In this document: positions 18,197 to 27,172 of the stretch, piece by piece
Numbering within the stretch: the stretch's first letter is position 1
Layout: each line of letters starts with the position of its first letter
From: DAOQTX01 sp035340715
GTDB taxonomy: Bacteria > Bacteroidota > Bacteroidia > AKYH767-A > OLB10
DNA: 40,424 nt
Assembly (NCBI GenBank): GCA_035340715.1
Contig: DAOQTX010000023.1
Span: 1 to 40,424, forward strand
Direction of reading: 5' to 3'
The notes under the pieces: model-generated
What the model saw: only the letters and a program-made list of their open reading frames with translations
What the model was told of the DNA's origin: nothing
The model's database searches: none
Made by a program: the position numbers and the translations under genes

Positions 18197-20284
18197 TCAA
18201 TCGCGTTTTTGATTTTTAACTTCTATATCATCGGGTATTAAATCTTGTTTTTTGCAATTCATTTTAAATGCGCCAAACACAACGGTAACCTTGTTGCCTT
18301 CAATAGATTCAACTCGTCCCGTAACTTTTCCTTTTCGCATTCTAACGGCCATGCCTATATCAATTGAATACGATATTTCTTTTTCTTCCTCCACTTTTTT
18401 CAATTGTTCTTTTCGCTCATCAAAATATCGTTCATACTTTTTTATTATGTATGATTTGTTTTTGGCTTGTTTGAATTCTTTGTAAAATTTCTTGAGCTTA
18501 TCAGAACTTTCTCGCAATAAGTATTTTTCTTTTTTTCGTAAAAACTCATCGTTTTTCGTTTCTTGTTTTAATTCGTTTTCAACCAAACGTTGATACTTCA
18601 AAATCAAGCTTGCCAATTCATTATTTTTTTCACTGGCCTCTTTATATATTCTATTGGTTTCGCTTTCGTTGAATTTTAATTGCGTCAGTAGTGTTTCCAT
18701 CTCGAGTGATGGGGAATGGAGTAATTCCTTTGCTTTATTTATGATGGAAACGGCTATACCACTTCTTTCGGCCAATAGTAGTGCGTAGGATGATCCTGGT
18801 TTCCCAATTTCAAGTTCATAAAGTGGCTTCATTCCTTCCACATCAAATGCTACACTCGCATTAGTAAAAGCATTATAATTTGAAGCCAACAGTTTTATGT
18901 TGGGGTAATGAGTAGTAACAATTCCTTTCACTCCTTTTTCCGATAATGCTAAAACCATAGCTTCAGCCAAAGCTGCTCCTATTTGAGGGTCAGTTCCTGA
19001 TCCAAGTTCATCGATCATCACCAAGGTTTCTGAATGTGCATTTTGAATAAAGTAACTCATGTATTCCATTCGCGAACTGTAGGTGCTCAACTCATGTTCT
19101 ATAGACTGATTATCACCTATATCAATTAATATTTGTTTGAATATTCCTAACTGAGAAGTAGATGTTGCACTAATATGCATTCCGCTCTGAAACATCATCT
19201 GCAAAAGGCCAACGGTTTTCATGCACATGGTTTTGCCACCGGCATTTGGTCCGCTAATTACCATAATGCGAGAAGTATGATCCAATTGTAGGTCAAAAGG
19301 TATAGTCTGCTTTCCTATGGAATTTTGGTGTAATAACAACAATGGATGAAAAGCACGGTCTAATTGAATTGTACTTTGTGGTGATACTGAAGGTTCACTT
19401 CCTTTGATCTCGATACTAAGATTGGCTTTGCACCTTATGACATCAAGTTCTGCGATCATTTTTACCCAAGCCCTGAAAGAAGAAGTTTCGATTCGAATAT
19501 CATCAGAAAGCTGTTTTAAGATTCTGAAAATTTCCATTTTCTCATCTTGTTCGAGTTCCGACATTCTATTATTTAACTCTATGGTTTCATCCGGTTCAAA
19601 GAAAACGGTTCTTCCCGATGCTGAAACATCGTGAATGATTCCCTTAATGCTGCGTCTATATTCGGCATGAATGGATAGTACTCTTCTACCATTTCGGCTC
19701 GATTCTACCGATGAAGTGAGCCAACCATCTTTTGCAAGTCTTTGAATAATCTTTTGATATTGCTTCGATAACAGGCTTAAGAGTTTTTGTTTATGACCTC
19801 TGATCTCAGTTAGTCTTTCACTGGCACTTGATAAAACAATACCATCTTTATCAAATACCGTTTCAATTTTATCTAAAACCCATTGTTTTCTTTCATATGG
19901 TTTTAAAGATTCGATTAAAGTGGGGAATTCTCTTTCCAGAGTAGAAAAAAAATGAAATACCTGTTCAACAACTCGTATAAACTGACTGAATTTATTGAAT
20001 GATTCAATACTTAAAACTCCATTTTGTGCATTGAGAATTGCTATTTCTTTTCTAACATCTGGAATTCTTCTCTCAAAAATATCGGATCCGGATTGTAATA
20101 AAAGTTTTGTTTCAGAAACCAGTTGAAGGGCGTTCGAAATAAAATTCTTGTCGCAACTGGGCCTTATTTTTTTAATAGCTTCTTTACCTGGATCAAACAG
20201 GCTATAATTTTCCAATAGACCAATAACTGTCTCAAATTCATCGGACAGAGGGTTGTTAATAGGATATATTTTTACCTGCTCCAT
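18197..20284 (-). CDS. mutS2: MutS2-type ATPase lacking the Smr domain
   Basis: MutS2 proteins are MutS-like ATPases linked to recombination control and, in Bacillus, rescue of collided ribosomes. Here the core/lever/clamp regions are followed by the ATPase: Walker A GPNAGGKT, Walker B MIDELGSGTDP, then IVTTHY. A charged coiled-coil (about 510-630) follows, then a KOW-like beta domain (VRMRKGKVTGRVESIEGNK). The protein ends at 695 residues, right after this domain, where family members of ~780 residues carry a C-terminal Smr nuclease domain. The gap to the next gene is only 16 bases, so no Smr piece is hidden there. I chose the ATG at 20284; an upstream TTG would add five residues. Confidence 0.88.
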   Translation of the reverse strand: MEQVKIYPINNPLSDEFETVIGLLENYSLFDPGKEAIKKIRPSCDKNFISNALQLVSETKLLLQSGSDIFERRIPDVRKEIAILNAQNGVLSIESFNKFSQFIRVVEQVFHFFSTLEREFPTLIESLKPYERKQWVLDKIETVFDKDGIVLSSASERLTEIRGHKQKLLSLLSKQYQKIIQRLAKDGWLTSSVESSRNGRRVLSIHAEYRRSIKGIIHDVSASGRTVFFEPDETIELNNRMSELEQDEKMEIFRILKQLSDDIRIETSSFRAWVKMIAELDVIRCKANLSIEIKGSEPSVSPQSTIQLDRAFHPLLLLHQNSIGKQTIPFDLQLDHTSRIMVISGPNAGGKTMCMKTVGLLQMMFQSGMHISATSTSQLGIFKQILIDIGDNQSIEHELSTYSSRMEYMSYFIQNAHSETLVMIDELGSGTDPQIGAALAEAMVLALSEKGVKGIVTTHYPNIKLLASNYNAFTNASVAFDVEGMKPLYELEIGKPGSSYALLLAERSGIAVSIINKAKELLHSPSLEMETLLTQLKFNESETNRIYKEASEKNNELASLILKYQRLVENELKQETKNDEFLRKKEKYLLRESSDKLKKFYKEFKQAKNKSYIIKKYERYFDERKEQLKKVEEEKEISYSIDIGMAVRMRKGKVTGRVESIEGNKVTVVFGAFKMNCKKQDLIPDDIEVKNQKRD

Positions 20285-20319
20285 TAATAATGTTAGCAAT
20301 TAATCATAAAATAAGTGTG

Positions 20320-20327
20320 CAAAATTA
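20320..20327 (-). promoter_or_regulatory. Candidate -7 element for mutS2
   Basis: Reads TAATTTTG on the minus strand (consensus TAnnTTTG), 35 bases before the ATG at 20284. No -33 TTTG is evident at the right spacing. Confidence 0.35.
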
Positions 20328-20383
20328 GTTCTAATTATTGGAGCTTTCTACTTTTATGGCATACAAGATAGCATACAGAAAAG

Positions 20384-21226
20384 ATGGATATTAATGAATT
20401 AAATCGAATTTGTTCTCAAGTGAGACGTGATATTGTGCGTATGGTGCATGGTGCGCAATCAGGGCATCCGGGAGGTTCTCTTGGTTGTGTTGAGTTTTTA
20501 GTAGCCCTCTATTTTGAAATAATGAATCATACCCCTGAGCAATTTGATATGGATGGTGCCAAGCAAGATTTATTTTTCTTGTCTAACGGGCATATTTCTC
20601 CGGTTTGGTATAGTGTATTAGCTCGTTCGGGATATTTCAATACAAAAGAACTCGCTACTTTTAGAAAACTGAACAGCCGACTGCAAGGACATCCCGCAAC
20701 CCATGAAAAACTTCCCGGTGTTAGAGTTGCCAGTGGCTCATTAGGTCAGGGAATGTCGGTTGCCATTGGTGCAGCCTTAGCTAAAAAACTAAATAAGGAA
20801 AATACAATTGTATACAGTTTGCATGGTGATGGCGAGTTGCAAGAAGGACAAATTTGGGAAGCTGCTATGTTTGCTTCGGCTCGTAAAGTCGATAATTATA
20901 TTGCAACCATTGATTGCAATGGACAACAAATTGATGGTAGTACGGAAGCCGTTTTAAGTTTAGGAGATTTAGAATCAAAATTCAAAGCATTTGGTTGGGA
21001 TGTTTTACATATGAATGGAAATGAAATGCAATCGGTGCTTAAAGGCATTAAAGACGCACAAAACAAATGCTTTAATTCTAAGCCGATCTGTATTTTAATG
21101 AAAACAGAAATGGGCAATGGAGTAGATTTTATGATGCATTCTCATAAATGGCACGGAATTGCTCCAAACGATGAGCAATTGAATAAGGCTTTGTTGCAAC
21201 TGGAAGAAACTTTAGGAGACTATTAA
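20384..21226 (+). CDS. Transketolase, N-terminal (thiamine diphosphate-binding) subunit
   Basis: First half of a split transketolase of the pentose phosphate pathway. Visible are GHPGGSLGCVE, FFLSNGHISPVWYS, GSLGQGMSVAIGAALA, and the diphosphate-binding segment HGDGELQEGQIWEA followed by IDCNGQQIDG. The 280 residues match the usual size of the N-terminal subunit; the pyrimidine-binding and C-terminal domains are encoded separately at 22648-23625. The stop codon overlaps the start of the next gene (TAATG), implying translational coupling with the VWA protein gene. It is divergent from mutS2. Confidence 0.93.
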   Translation: MDINELNRICSQVRRDIVRMVHGAQSGHPGGSLGCVEFLVALYFEIMNHTPEQFDMDGAKQDLFFLSNGHISPVWYSVLARSGYFNTKELATFRKLNSRLQGHPATHEKLPGVRVASGSLGQGMSVAIGAALAKKLNKENTIVYSLHGDGELQEGQIWEAAMFASARKVDNYIATIDCNGQQIDGSTEAVLSLGDLESKFKAFGWDVLHMNGNEMQSVLKGIKDAQNKCFNSKPICILMKTEMGNGVDFMMHSHKWHGIAPNDEQLNKALLQLEETLGDY

Positions 21227-22629
21227 TGCAATCTGTTCGCTTTTTACACATGAACAAGAATATTGTAACTTTTCTTATCGGACTGTTTTGTTTTTCTCTT
21301 GTGTTAGGTTCTTCAAGTGCTAGTGCGCAGAGTATGCCGGGAAAAACAAGAATTCTTTTTCTTTTCGATGCTTCTCAAAGTATGTATTCCAAATGGCAAA
21401 CAAAGAGCAAATTTGATGTGGCTCGAAACTTACTGATCAACATAACCGATTCTCTTAGCAAGTTGCATCATGTTGAAATGGCTATGCGAGTTTACGGACA
21501 CATGAAGCGATTCCCTCCACAAGATTGTGACGACAGTCGTTTGGAAGTGCCTTTTTCTTTAAACGCTGCTCCTGAAATCAAAAAGAAATTGTTTGAAATC
21601 AATCCTTCCGGTACTACTCCCATTGCTCGGTCTTTAATGGAATGCGAAAGTGATTTTCCGTCCGATCCCTCCAGAAATATTATTATTCTTATAACTGATG
21701 GAATTGAAGAATGCGATGGTGATCCTTGTGCAGCTTCGCTGTTATTGCAGCGTAAAGGAATTGTTCTAAAACCTTTTGTTATTGGCTTAGGATTAGGAAA
21801 AGAATATATCAAGTCATTTGAGTGTGTGGGTAATTTTTATGATGCAGATAATGAAAACAAGTTTGAGCAAGTTATGGGAGTTGTTATTTCTCAAGCTTTG
21901 AATAATACGACCGCTCAGGTAAATTTACTCGACATATATGCACGACCTACTGAGACCAATGTTAATATGACTTTTTATGATAGCCATACCGGGCAAGTAA
22001 AATACAATCTTATACATACGCTTAACAGTAAAGGACTTCCGGATACGTTGTTTCTTGATCCTCTTCCAACATACAATATAACGGTTCATACCATTCCACC
22101 AGCCATACTTGACTCGGTGCGTCTCACTCCTGGGAAACACAGCACCATTGGAATCAACACCCCTCAAGGCAGCATTGAGATCAAAACGGAATCAATGAAT
22201 GAGTACAAGAGAATTGACTGCATAGTTCGAAAAGCAGGTGATATGAAAACACTTAACGTTCAATCTATGAACAGTTCAGAAAAATATCTTACCGGAAGTT
22301 ACGATATTGAAATTCTTACCTTGCCTCGCATCTACTTGAAAGATGTTAATGTTGCTCAGAGTAAAACAACCACATTGCAAGTTCCAAAGCCGGGTATCGC
22401 AACATTTTTGAGCAAGAGTCCGGGTTATGGCAGTATTTATGTTTATAATAACAACAAACTTCAACTGGTTTATAATTTATCAGCAGAGCTAACCAAGGAA
22501 ACTTTAGTTCTGCAGCCGGGTAGGTACTTAATGGTGTATAGACCAAAAGCAAGCACAGCCGCTCTATATACTATTGAAAAGGAATTTAGAATTGTATCAG
22601 GAACATCCATAAGTGTTAGTGCCAAATAA
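21226..22629 (+). CDS. Secreted/periplasmic VWA-domain protein
   Basis: A signal peptide (TFLIGLFCFSLVLGSSSASAQS) is followed by a von Willebrand factor A domain at about 40-215. Its metal-ion-dependent adhesion site is DASQS (D48), with the conserved TTPIARSL threonine and ITDGIEECDGD. Four cysteines lie in or near this domain (QDCDDS, MECES, EECDGDPC), a pattern I know from exported VWA proteins with C-G-D-P-C loops. The rest (about 230-467) is beta-rich with several repeated sandwich-like segments and no catalytic motif. The start overlaps the transketolase stop by one base; an ATG at 21250 (MNKNIV) gives a more typical signal peptide. Function unknown; protein binding at the cell surface or in the periplasm is inferred. 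Confidence 0.82.
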   Translation: MQSVRFLHMNKNIVTFLIGLFCFSLVLGSSSASAQSMPGKTRILFLFDASQSMYSKWQTKSKFDVARNLLINITDSLSKLHHVEMAMRVYGHMKRFPPQDCDDSRLEVPFSLNAAPEIKKKLFEINPSGTTPIARSLMECESDFPSDPSRNIIILITDGIEECDGDPCAASLLLQRKGIVLKPFVIGLGLGKEYIKSFECVGNFYDADNENKFEQVMGVVISQALNNTTAQVNLLDIYARPTETNVNMTFYDSHTGQVKYNLIHTLNSKGLPDTLFLDPLPTYNITVHTIPPAILDSVRLTPGKHSTIGINTPQGSIEIKTESMNEYKRIDCIVRKAGDMKTLNVQSMNSSEKYLTGSYDIEILTLPRIYLKDVNVAQSKTTTLQVPKPGIATFLSKSPGYGSIYVYNNNKLQLVYNLSAELTKETLVLQPGRYLMVYRPKASTAALYTIEKEFRIVSGTSISVSAK

Positions 22630-22647
22630 AAAAGTTACCTTTAGAAT

Positions 22648-23625
22648 ATGAAGAAAAAATATAGCTATAGCGAAAAGAAAGATACCCGGTCAGGCTTCGG
22701 AGCTGGATTGTTGGAAGCCGGTAAAAAAAATGAACACATTGTTGCATTGTGTGCTGATCTTACCGGTTCCTTAAAAATGGATGCCTTTGCAAAAGAGTTC
22801 CCAGATCGATTTTTTCAAGTAGGAATAGCCGAAGCTAATATGATGGGTATTGCAGCTGGATTAACTATTGGAGGCCAGATACCTTTTACAGGAACCTTCG
22901 CCAACTTCAGCACTGGAAGAGTTTACGATCAGATTCGTCAATCGATAGCCTATTCGCATAAGAATGTGAAAATTTGTGCTTCACATTGTGGGCTTACTTT
23001 AGGAGAAGATGGTGCAACACATCAGATATTAGAAGATATAGGAATGATGAAAATGTTACCGAACATGACTGTGGTTCATACTTGCGATTTTAATCAAACA
23101 AAAAATGCAACTATGGCAATTGCCAATTGGAGTGGACCGGTTTACTTTAGATTTGGAAGACCAGCTGTCCCAAATTTTACCGATCCTGATGAAGAATTTA
23201 TCATAGGTAAAGCGCAAATTCTTCAGGAAGGACACGATGTTACAATAATTTGCAATGGCCATCTAACCTGGAAGGCACTCGAAGCACATGATCTATTATT
23301 GTCGCAGGGAATAGATGCAGAAGTTTTGAATATTCATACCATTAAACCATTAGATGAAAAGGCCGTCTTACAATCTGTGCGCAAAACGAGATGTATTGTT
23401 ACTGCTGAAGAACACCAAATGGCTGGTGGTTTAGGAGAAAGCATAGCGTCATTAGTAGCTAATTCAGATCCGGTGCCGATGGAAATGATTGCTGTTAAGG
23501 ATAGTTTTGGTGAAAGTGGAACCCCAGACCAGCTCTTAGAAAAATATGGTTTGACGTGCGGTGCTATTGTTCAAGCTGTAGAAAAAGTGTTGAACAGAAA
23601 AGTGAATCAGCCAAGCATTGCGTGA
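22648..23625 (+). CDS. Transketolase, C-terminal subunit
   Basis: Second half of the split transketolase: the pyrimidine-binding domain (KEFPDRFFQVGIAEANMMGIA, with the catalytic Glu in GIAEANM; PFTGTFANFSTGRVYDQIR; HCGLTLGEDGATHQ) followed by the C-terminal transketolase domain (VTIICNGHLTWKALEA, VLNIHTIKPLDE, TAEEHQMAGGLGE). At 325 residues it is the usual size. It lies 18 bases after the VWA gene, so the three genes probably form one operon. The partner subunit is at 20384-21226. Confidence 0.93.
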   Translation: MKKKYSYSEKKDTRSGFGAGLLEAGKKNEHIVALCADLTGSLKMDAFAKEFPDRFFQVGIAEANMMGIAAGLTIGGQIPFTGTFANFSTGRVYDQIRQSIAYSHKNVKICASHCGLTLGEDGATHQILEDIGMMKMLPNMTVVHTCDFNQTKNATMAIANWSGPVYFRFGRPAVPNFTDPDEEFIIGKAQILQEGHDVTIICNGHLTWKALEAHDLLLSQGIDAEVLNIHTIKPLDEKAVLQSVRKTRCIVTAEEHQMAGGLGESIASLVANSDPVPMEMIAVKDSFGESGTPDQLLEKYGLTCGAIVQAVEKVLNRKVNQPSIA

Positions 23626-23661
23626 TGTAACATCTTGATTTTGGGCTCAGGCATTGAAGTT

Positions 23662-24210
23662 ATGAGTCATCCGGAAGACAAAGAATTATTAGAAATGTTT
23701 CGTCAGGAGCAAAGTAGTCACTATGCTTTCAATCTAATCGTGCGCAAATATCAACAACGATTGTATCATCACATCAAACGAATGGTTACCGATCACGAAG
23801 ATGCTAATGATGTCTTGCAAAACACATTTATTAAAGTTTGGAAAGGACTTCATTCCTTCCGAGAAGACTCTCAATTATATACTTGGTTGTATAGAATTGC
23901 CAGCAATGAGTCCATAACTTTTATCAATAAAAGGAAAAAGAGAAAAGCAACTTCAATAGAAGAAGTTCATGAAATATCAGAACTTAGTAACTCGGGAAGT
24001 GTTTCACCACATCCAGATCAGATGGAAATGAAAATACAAAAGGCAATTGATGCATTGCCTGAACAACAAAAAATGGTCTTTAGCTTAAGGTATTTTGATG
24101 AAATGAAATATGAAGATATGTCTGAGGTTTTAAATGTTTCGGTAGGAGCTTTAAAAGCATCTTACCATCATGCGGTTAAAAAAGTTGAGAAGATTATACT
24201 AGGTCATTAA
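23662..24210 (+). CDS. ECF-family RNA polymerase sigma factor
   Basis: Region 2 (NLIVRKYQQRLYHHIKRMV, then DANDVLQNTFIKVWKGL and TWLYRIASNESITFI) and region 4 (ALPEQQKMVFSLRYFDEMKYEDMSEVLNVS, shown in part) are typical of ECF sigma-70 factors. The ATG at 23662 (MSHPEDKE) is the likely start; an in-frame TTG upstream is not needed. The next two genes encode a membrane protein shaped like an anti-sigma factor and a Spy-like periplasmic protein, which points to an envelope stress response. The gene starts about 36 bases after the transketolase operon. Confidence 0.92.
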   Translation: MSHPEDKELLEMFRQEQSSHYAFNLIVRKYQQRLYHHIKRMVTDHEDANDVLQNTFIKVWKGLHSFREDSQLYTWLYRIASNESITFINKRKKRKATSIEEVHEISELSNSGSVSPHPDQMEMKIQKAIDALPEQQKMVFSLRYFDEMKYEDMSEVLNVSVGALKASYHHAVKKVEKIILGH

Positions 24211-24245
24211 ACCATTTATAAGAAAAAACATCAAAGAGATTGATT

Positions 24246-24725
24246 ATGGAAGAGTTTGAAAAAGATAAGGATTTTAATAACGAGCTAAATTCGCTTTCAG
24301 ATGTGTTGAGTAAAGCTGGAAGAGACTTTAAAAGTTCGGCTCCTGATGGTTATTTTGATCAGTTCCCGACATTGATGAGTGAAAGAGTTGCTCAAGGCTC
24401 ACAAAAATTGTCTTGGAGTTCATGGTTTAAAATGATTTTTAATCAACGAATTGCCATTCCGGCATTGGCTTCGCTATTGCTGATCGTGGTAATTTTTAAT
24501 TCAGATTACAGCAATAAACAGTCTGAAGATATATTTCAGGCTGAAGTTATCCAGCAAGCCGATCCGGCTGTATTGTTGGCTTTTGTTGATGAATATGATA
24601 TCCGAAATGAAATAATACGGAATGAAATGGAAATTGACATATCGGTTTTAGATTCAGACAATACTTTGGAATATTTTGAAAATAGTGATATCAATATAGA
24701 GAATCTTATTTACGATAATTTGTAA
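24246..24725 (+). CDS. Single-pass membrane protein, probable anti-sigma factor
   Basis: A 159-residue protein: an acidic cytoplasmic part of about 80 residues, one membrane helix (IAIPALASLLLIVVIF), and an acidic outer tail. Its position directly after the ECF sigma gene, with an N-terminal domain followed by a single membrane span, is the classic plan of an anti-sigma factor. I see no zinc-binding HxxxCxxC motif, so it is not a ZAS-type. The assignment rests on context. I chose the ATG at 24246 over an upstream TTG. Confidence 0.65.
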   Translation: MEEFEKDKDFNNELNSLSDVLSKAGRDFKSSAPDGYFDQFPTLMSERVAQGSQKLSWSSWFKMIFNQRIAIPALASLLLIVVIFNSDYSNKQSEDIFQAEVIQQADPAVLLAFVDEYDIRNEIIRNEMEIDISVLDSDNTLEYFENSDINIENLIYDNL

Positions 24726-24737
24726 TAGTTGAAAAAA

Positions 24738-25217
24738 ATGAAAAAGGTAAAATTATTAATTGCGGTTCTAGCGCTACTTTTCCCATCGATGGAATTATTA
24801 GCTCAGCCTGGAAAGGAAAATCGAGAAGAAAAGATTGAGGCAATGAAAATAGGCTTCATTACCAAGCGTCTTGATTTGACAAGTGCTGAAGCTCAGAAAT
24901 TTTGGCCTGTATACAATAAAATGCAGGATGAAATGAGAGCCATACACAAAACGAGAAAGAAGGATTTTAAGGAAGCTATGGCCGATATTGGCAATATGAG
25001 TGATCAAGAGGTTGAAAAACTGATTGATGATGATTTAGCTTTCAAACAACAAAACGTTGACTTAATGAAGAAATATCATGCTCAGTTTAAGCAGGTGTTA
25101 CCAGTCAAAAAAGTTGCTTTATTGTATCATGCAGAAGAAGACTTTAGAAGAGAACTGTTGAGACAATTGCAATCGAGAGATAACAAGCCTCCACCGCATG
25201 ACCGGATGAGAAAATAG
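24738..25217 (+). CDS. Spy/CpxP-like periplasmic protein
   Basis: A signal peptide (KKVKLLIAVLALLFPSMELLAQ) followed by a highly charged helical protein of about 135 residues. The segment ITKRLDLTSAEAQKFWPVYNKM is typical of the Spy/CpxP-like helical repeats seen next to Bacteroidota ECF sigma factors. It probably senses or chaperones unfolded periplasmic proteins. It sits 12 bases after the anti-sigma-like gene and is closed by a strong terminator, so the three genes form a cassette. Confidence 0.75.
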   Translation: MKKVKLLIAVLALLFPSMELLAQPGKENREEKIEAMKIGFITKRLDLTSAEAQKFWPVYNKMQDEMRAIHKTRKKDFKEAMADIGNMSDQEVEKLIDDDLAFKQQNVDLMKKYHAQFKQVLPVKKVALLYHAEEDFRRELLRQLQSRDNKPPPHDRMRK

Positions 25218-25239
25218 GATCTTTTCGTTTTAGATATTT

Positions 25240-25278
25240 AAAGAACGAGGTAAGTGGACATCACTACCTCGTTCTTTT
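25240..25278 (+). terminator. Strong terminator closing the sigma/anti-sigma/Spy-like cassette
   Basis: AAAGAACGAGGTA pairs perfectly with TACCTCGTTCTTT (13 bp), with further GTG/CAC pairing toward the loop, and is followed by T-rich sequence. It ends only 17 bases before the ATG of the aminotransferase gene. Confidence 0.9.
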
Positions 25279-25295
25279 ATTATTTTTACGATCTA

Positions 25296-26480
25296 ATGAA
25301 CATTAGAGATCTATTTTTTAAGTACCAAGCACAAACCAGTGGAAATCCACTAGCTATTATTATTGCTAGAGCTAGCGGTCATTATATATATGATCAGAAT
25401 GAGAAAGCCTATTTAGATTTGATCAGTGGAATTTCTGTTTCGAACCTTGGTCACAATCATCCTTTGATTAAAGAGGCCATAAAAAATCAATTAGATGAAC
25501 ATTCCTATTTGATGGTTTATGGTGAATTGATTCAAACACCACAAGTTCGATTGTGTCAAAAATTAGTTGAACTCAGTAATGATGATTTTAATCACGTTTA
25601 TTTATTAACTACAGGTACCGAAGCCGTAGAAGCGGCCATGAAACTATCAAAGAGATATACCGGAAGAAATAGAATTGTTTCCTGTAAGAATGCGTATCAT
25701 GGAAGCACACAAGGTGCTTTGAGTTTGATGAGTGATGAGTATTTTACTCAAGCGTATAGACCATTAATTCCAGAAATAGAGCACATCTCTTTTAACAATC
25801 TGAGTGATTTACAAATAATAACTGAAGATACAGCTTGTGTAATCTGTGAAGTGGTACAAGCTGAAGCCGGAGTTCAACTGCCCGAAATGATTTGGCTATC
25901 ACAGCTTAAAACTCGTTGTGAGCAGGTAGGGGCTTTGTTGGTTTTTGATGAAATTCAAAGTGGGATAGGTAGAAGCGGAGAGTGGTTTGCGTATCAAAAA
26001 GAAAATATAAAACCTGATGTGCTATTACTAGGCAAGGCTTTGGGTGCTTCACTTCCCTTGAGTGCTCTTATGAGTTCAAAAAAAATACTTAGTAGTTTTT
26101 CGAATAATCCCGTATTGGGTCATATCAGCACCTTTGCAGGACACCCCTTGGCTTGTGCTGCTGCCCTTAAGGGGATAGAAATATTGGAGCAAATGAATTT
26201 TAAATTAATGGTTTCTGGATTGGCACAAATATTTATTAATACATTTAAGGAAATTCCTCAAGTGACATTCAGGCAATATGGCTTGTTAATGTCACTTGAA
26301 TTTGAAAACGAAAATAAATGTAAATTGATTATTGAAGAATGTATTCAAAATGGCATACTGACCGATTGGTTTTTATTTGCACCTAACTGCATGCGTTTAG
26401 CCCCTCCATTAACATTAACTATTTCGGAGGCAAATGAAGCAGCACAGAAGATTAAAGATATTATAACAAACACTAAATAA
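25296..26480 (+). CDS. Class III PLP-dependent aminotransferase (ornithine/acetylornithine type)
   Basis: Transfers an amino group using pyridoxal phosphate. Visible are YLDLISGISVSNLGHNHP at the N-terminus, TTGTEAVEAAMKLS (PLP phosphate binding), the AYHGSTQGALS loop, the aspartate in VFDEIQSGIGRSG, the PLP lysine in LLLGKALGASLP, and STFAGHPLACAAAL. At 394 residues it matches the argD/rocD-like group, but the substrate cannot be read from the sequence. Start chosen at the ATG 25296; an earlier in-frame ATG lies inside the terminator. It precedes the response-regulator gene by 7 bases. Confidence 0.9.
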   Translation: MNIRDLFFKYQAQTSGNPLAIIIARASGHYIYDQNEKAYLDLISGISVSNLGHNHPLIKEAIKNQLDEHSYLMVYGELIQTPQVRLCQKLVELSNDDFNHVYLLTTGTEAVEAAMKLSKRYTGRNRIVSCKNAYHGSTQGALSLMSDEYFTQAYRPLIPEIEHISFNNLSDLQIITEDTACVICEVVQAEAGVQLPEMIWLSQLKTRCEQVGALLVFDEIQSGIGRSGEWFAYQKENIKPDVLLLGKALGASLPLSALMSSKKILSSFSNNPVLGHISTFAGHPLACAAALKGIEILEQMNFKLMVSGLAQIFINTFKEIPQVTFRQYGLLMSLEFENENKCKLIIEECIQNGILTDWFLFAPNCMRLAPPLTLTISEANEAAQKIKDIITNTK

Positions 26481-26487
26481 ACGACCT

Positions 26488-27165
26488 ATGAATGTTTTAA
26501 TTATTGAAGATGAAAAAAGCTTATCACATGAGATAGAAATATTTCTTACCGAACAAGGATATCACTGTGATGTAGCATTTAACGGAAGAGTTGCTTCGGA
26601 AAGAATATTTGTAAACACCTATGATTTTATTTTATTGGATTTAGGGTTGCCCGATATGAATGGATTAAGCTTACTTGGAGAGGCAAAAAAAGCAGGAAGC
26701 GAAGCCGCTATTATCATTCTTACCGCTCGAGGAGAATTAGAGGATAAAGTGAAAGGATTGGAAATGGGAGCCGATGATTATTTAGCAAAACCTTTTGCCT
26801 TGGCAGAATTATTTGCTCGCATGCAGGCTATCACAAGAAGAAAACATGGATTAACCAATACGGTTATGAAAATATCGGAGTTTGAAATGGACTTGAACAA
26901 TAGAATGGTGACACATAATGGGGATGCCATTAATCTTACCAAAAAGGAATTCGATTTGATGAATTATTTAGCTTTAAATAAGAACAGAGTGCTTACTCGA
27001 ATGCAATTAAGTGAACACATTTGGGGAGATGTATTAGAAGAAGAATTTGATTCGAATTTTATTGATGTTCATATCAAAAATCTGAGGAAGAAATTGTCTG
27101 CTAAAGGCAGTATCGATTGGATTGAAACGGTTCGTGGAATAGGATATAGAGCAAATCTAGATTAA
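26488..27165 (+). CDS. OmpR-family response regulator
   Basis: A CheY-like receiver domain with the phosphorylation site D51 (LLDLGLPDMNG), conserved acidic residues near the start (IEDEKS) and the lysine in DDYLAKPFAL, followed by a winged-helix DNA-binding domain (LTKKEFDLMNYLALN, then IDVHIKNLRKKL and IETVRGIGYRA). At 225 residues it is a standard OmpR/PhoB type. It lies in a three-gene run with the aminotransferase and the histidine kinase (7-base gaps), so the regulator probably acts on genes elsewhere or on its own operon. Signal unknown. Confidence 0.95.
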   Translation: MNVLIIEDEKSLSHEIEIFLTEQGYHCDVAFNGRVASERIFVNTYDFILLDLGLPDMNGLSLLGEAKKAGSEAAIIILTARGELEDKVKGLEMGADDYLAKPFALAELFARMQAITRRKHGLTNTVMKISEFEMDLNNRMVTHNGDAINLTKKEFDLMNYLALNKNRVLTRMQLSEHIWGDVLEEEFDSNFIDVHIKNLRKKLSAKGSIDWIETVRGIGYRANLD

Positions 27166-27172
27166 GCCTGAG

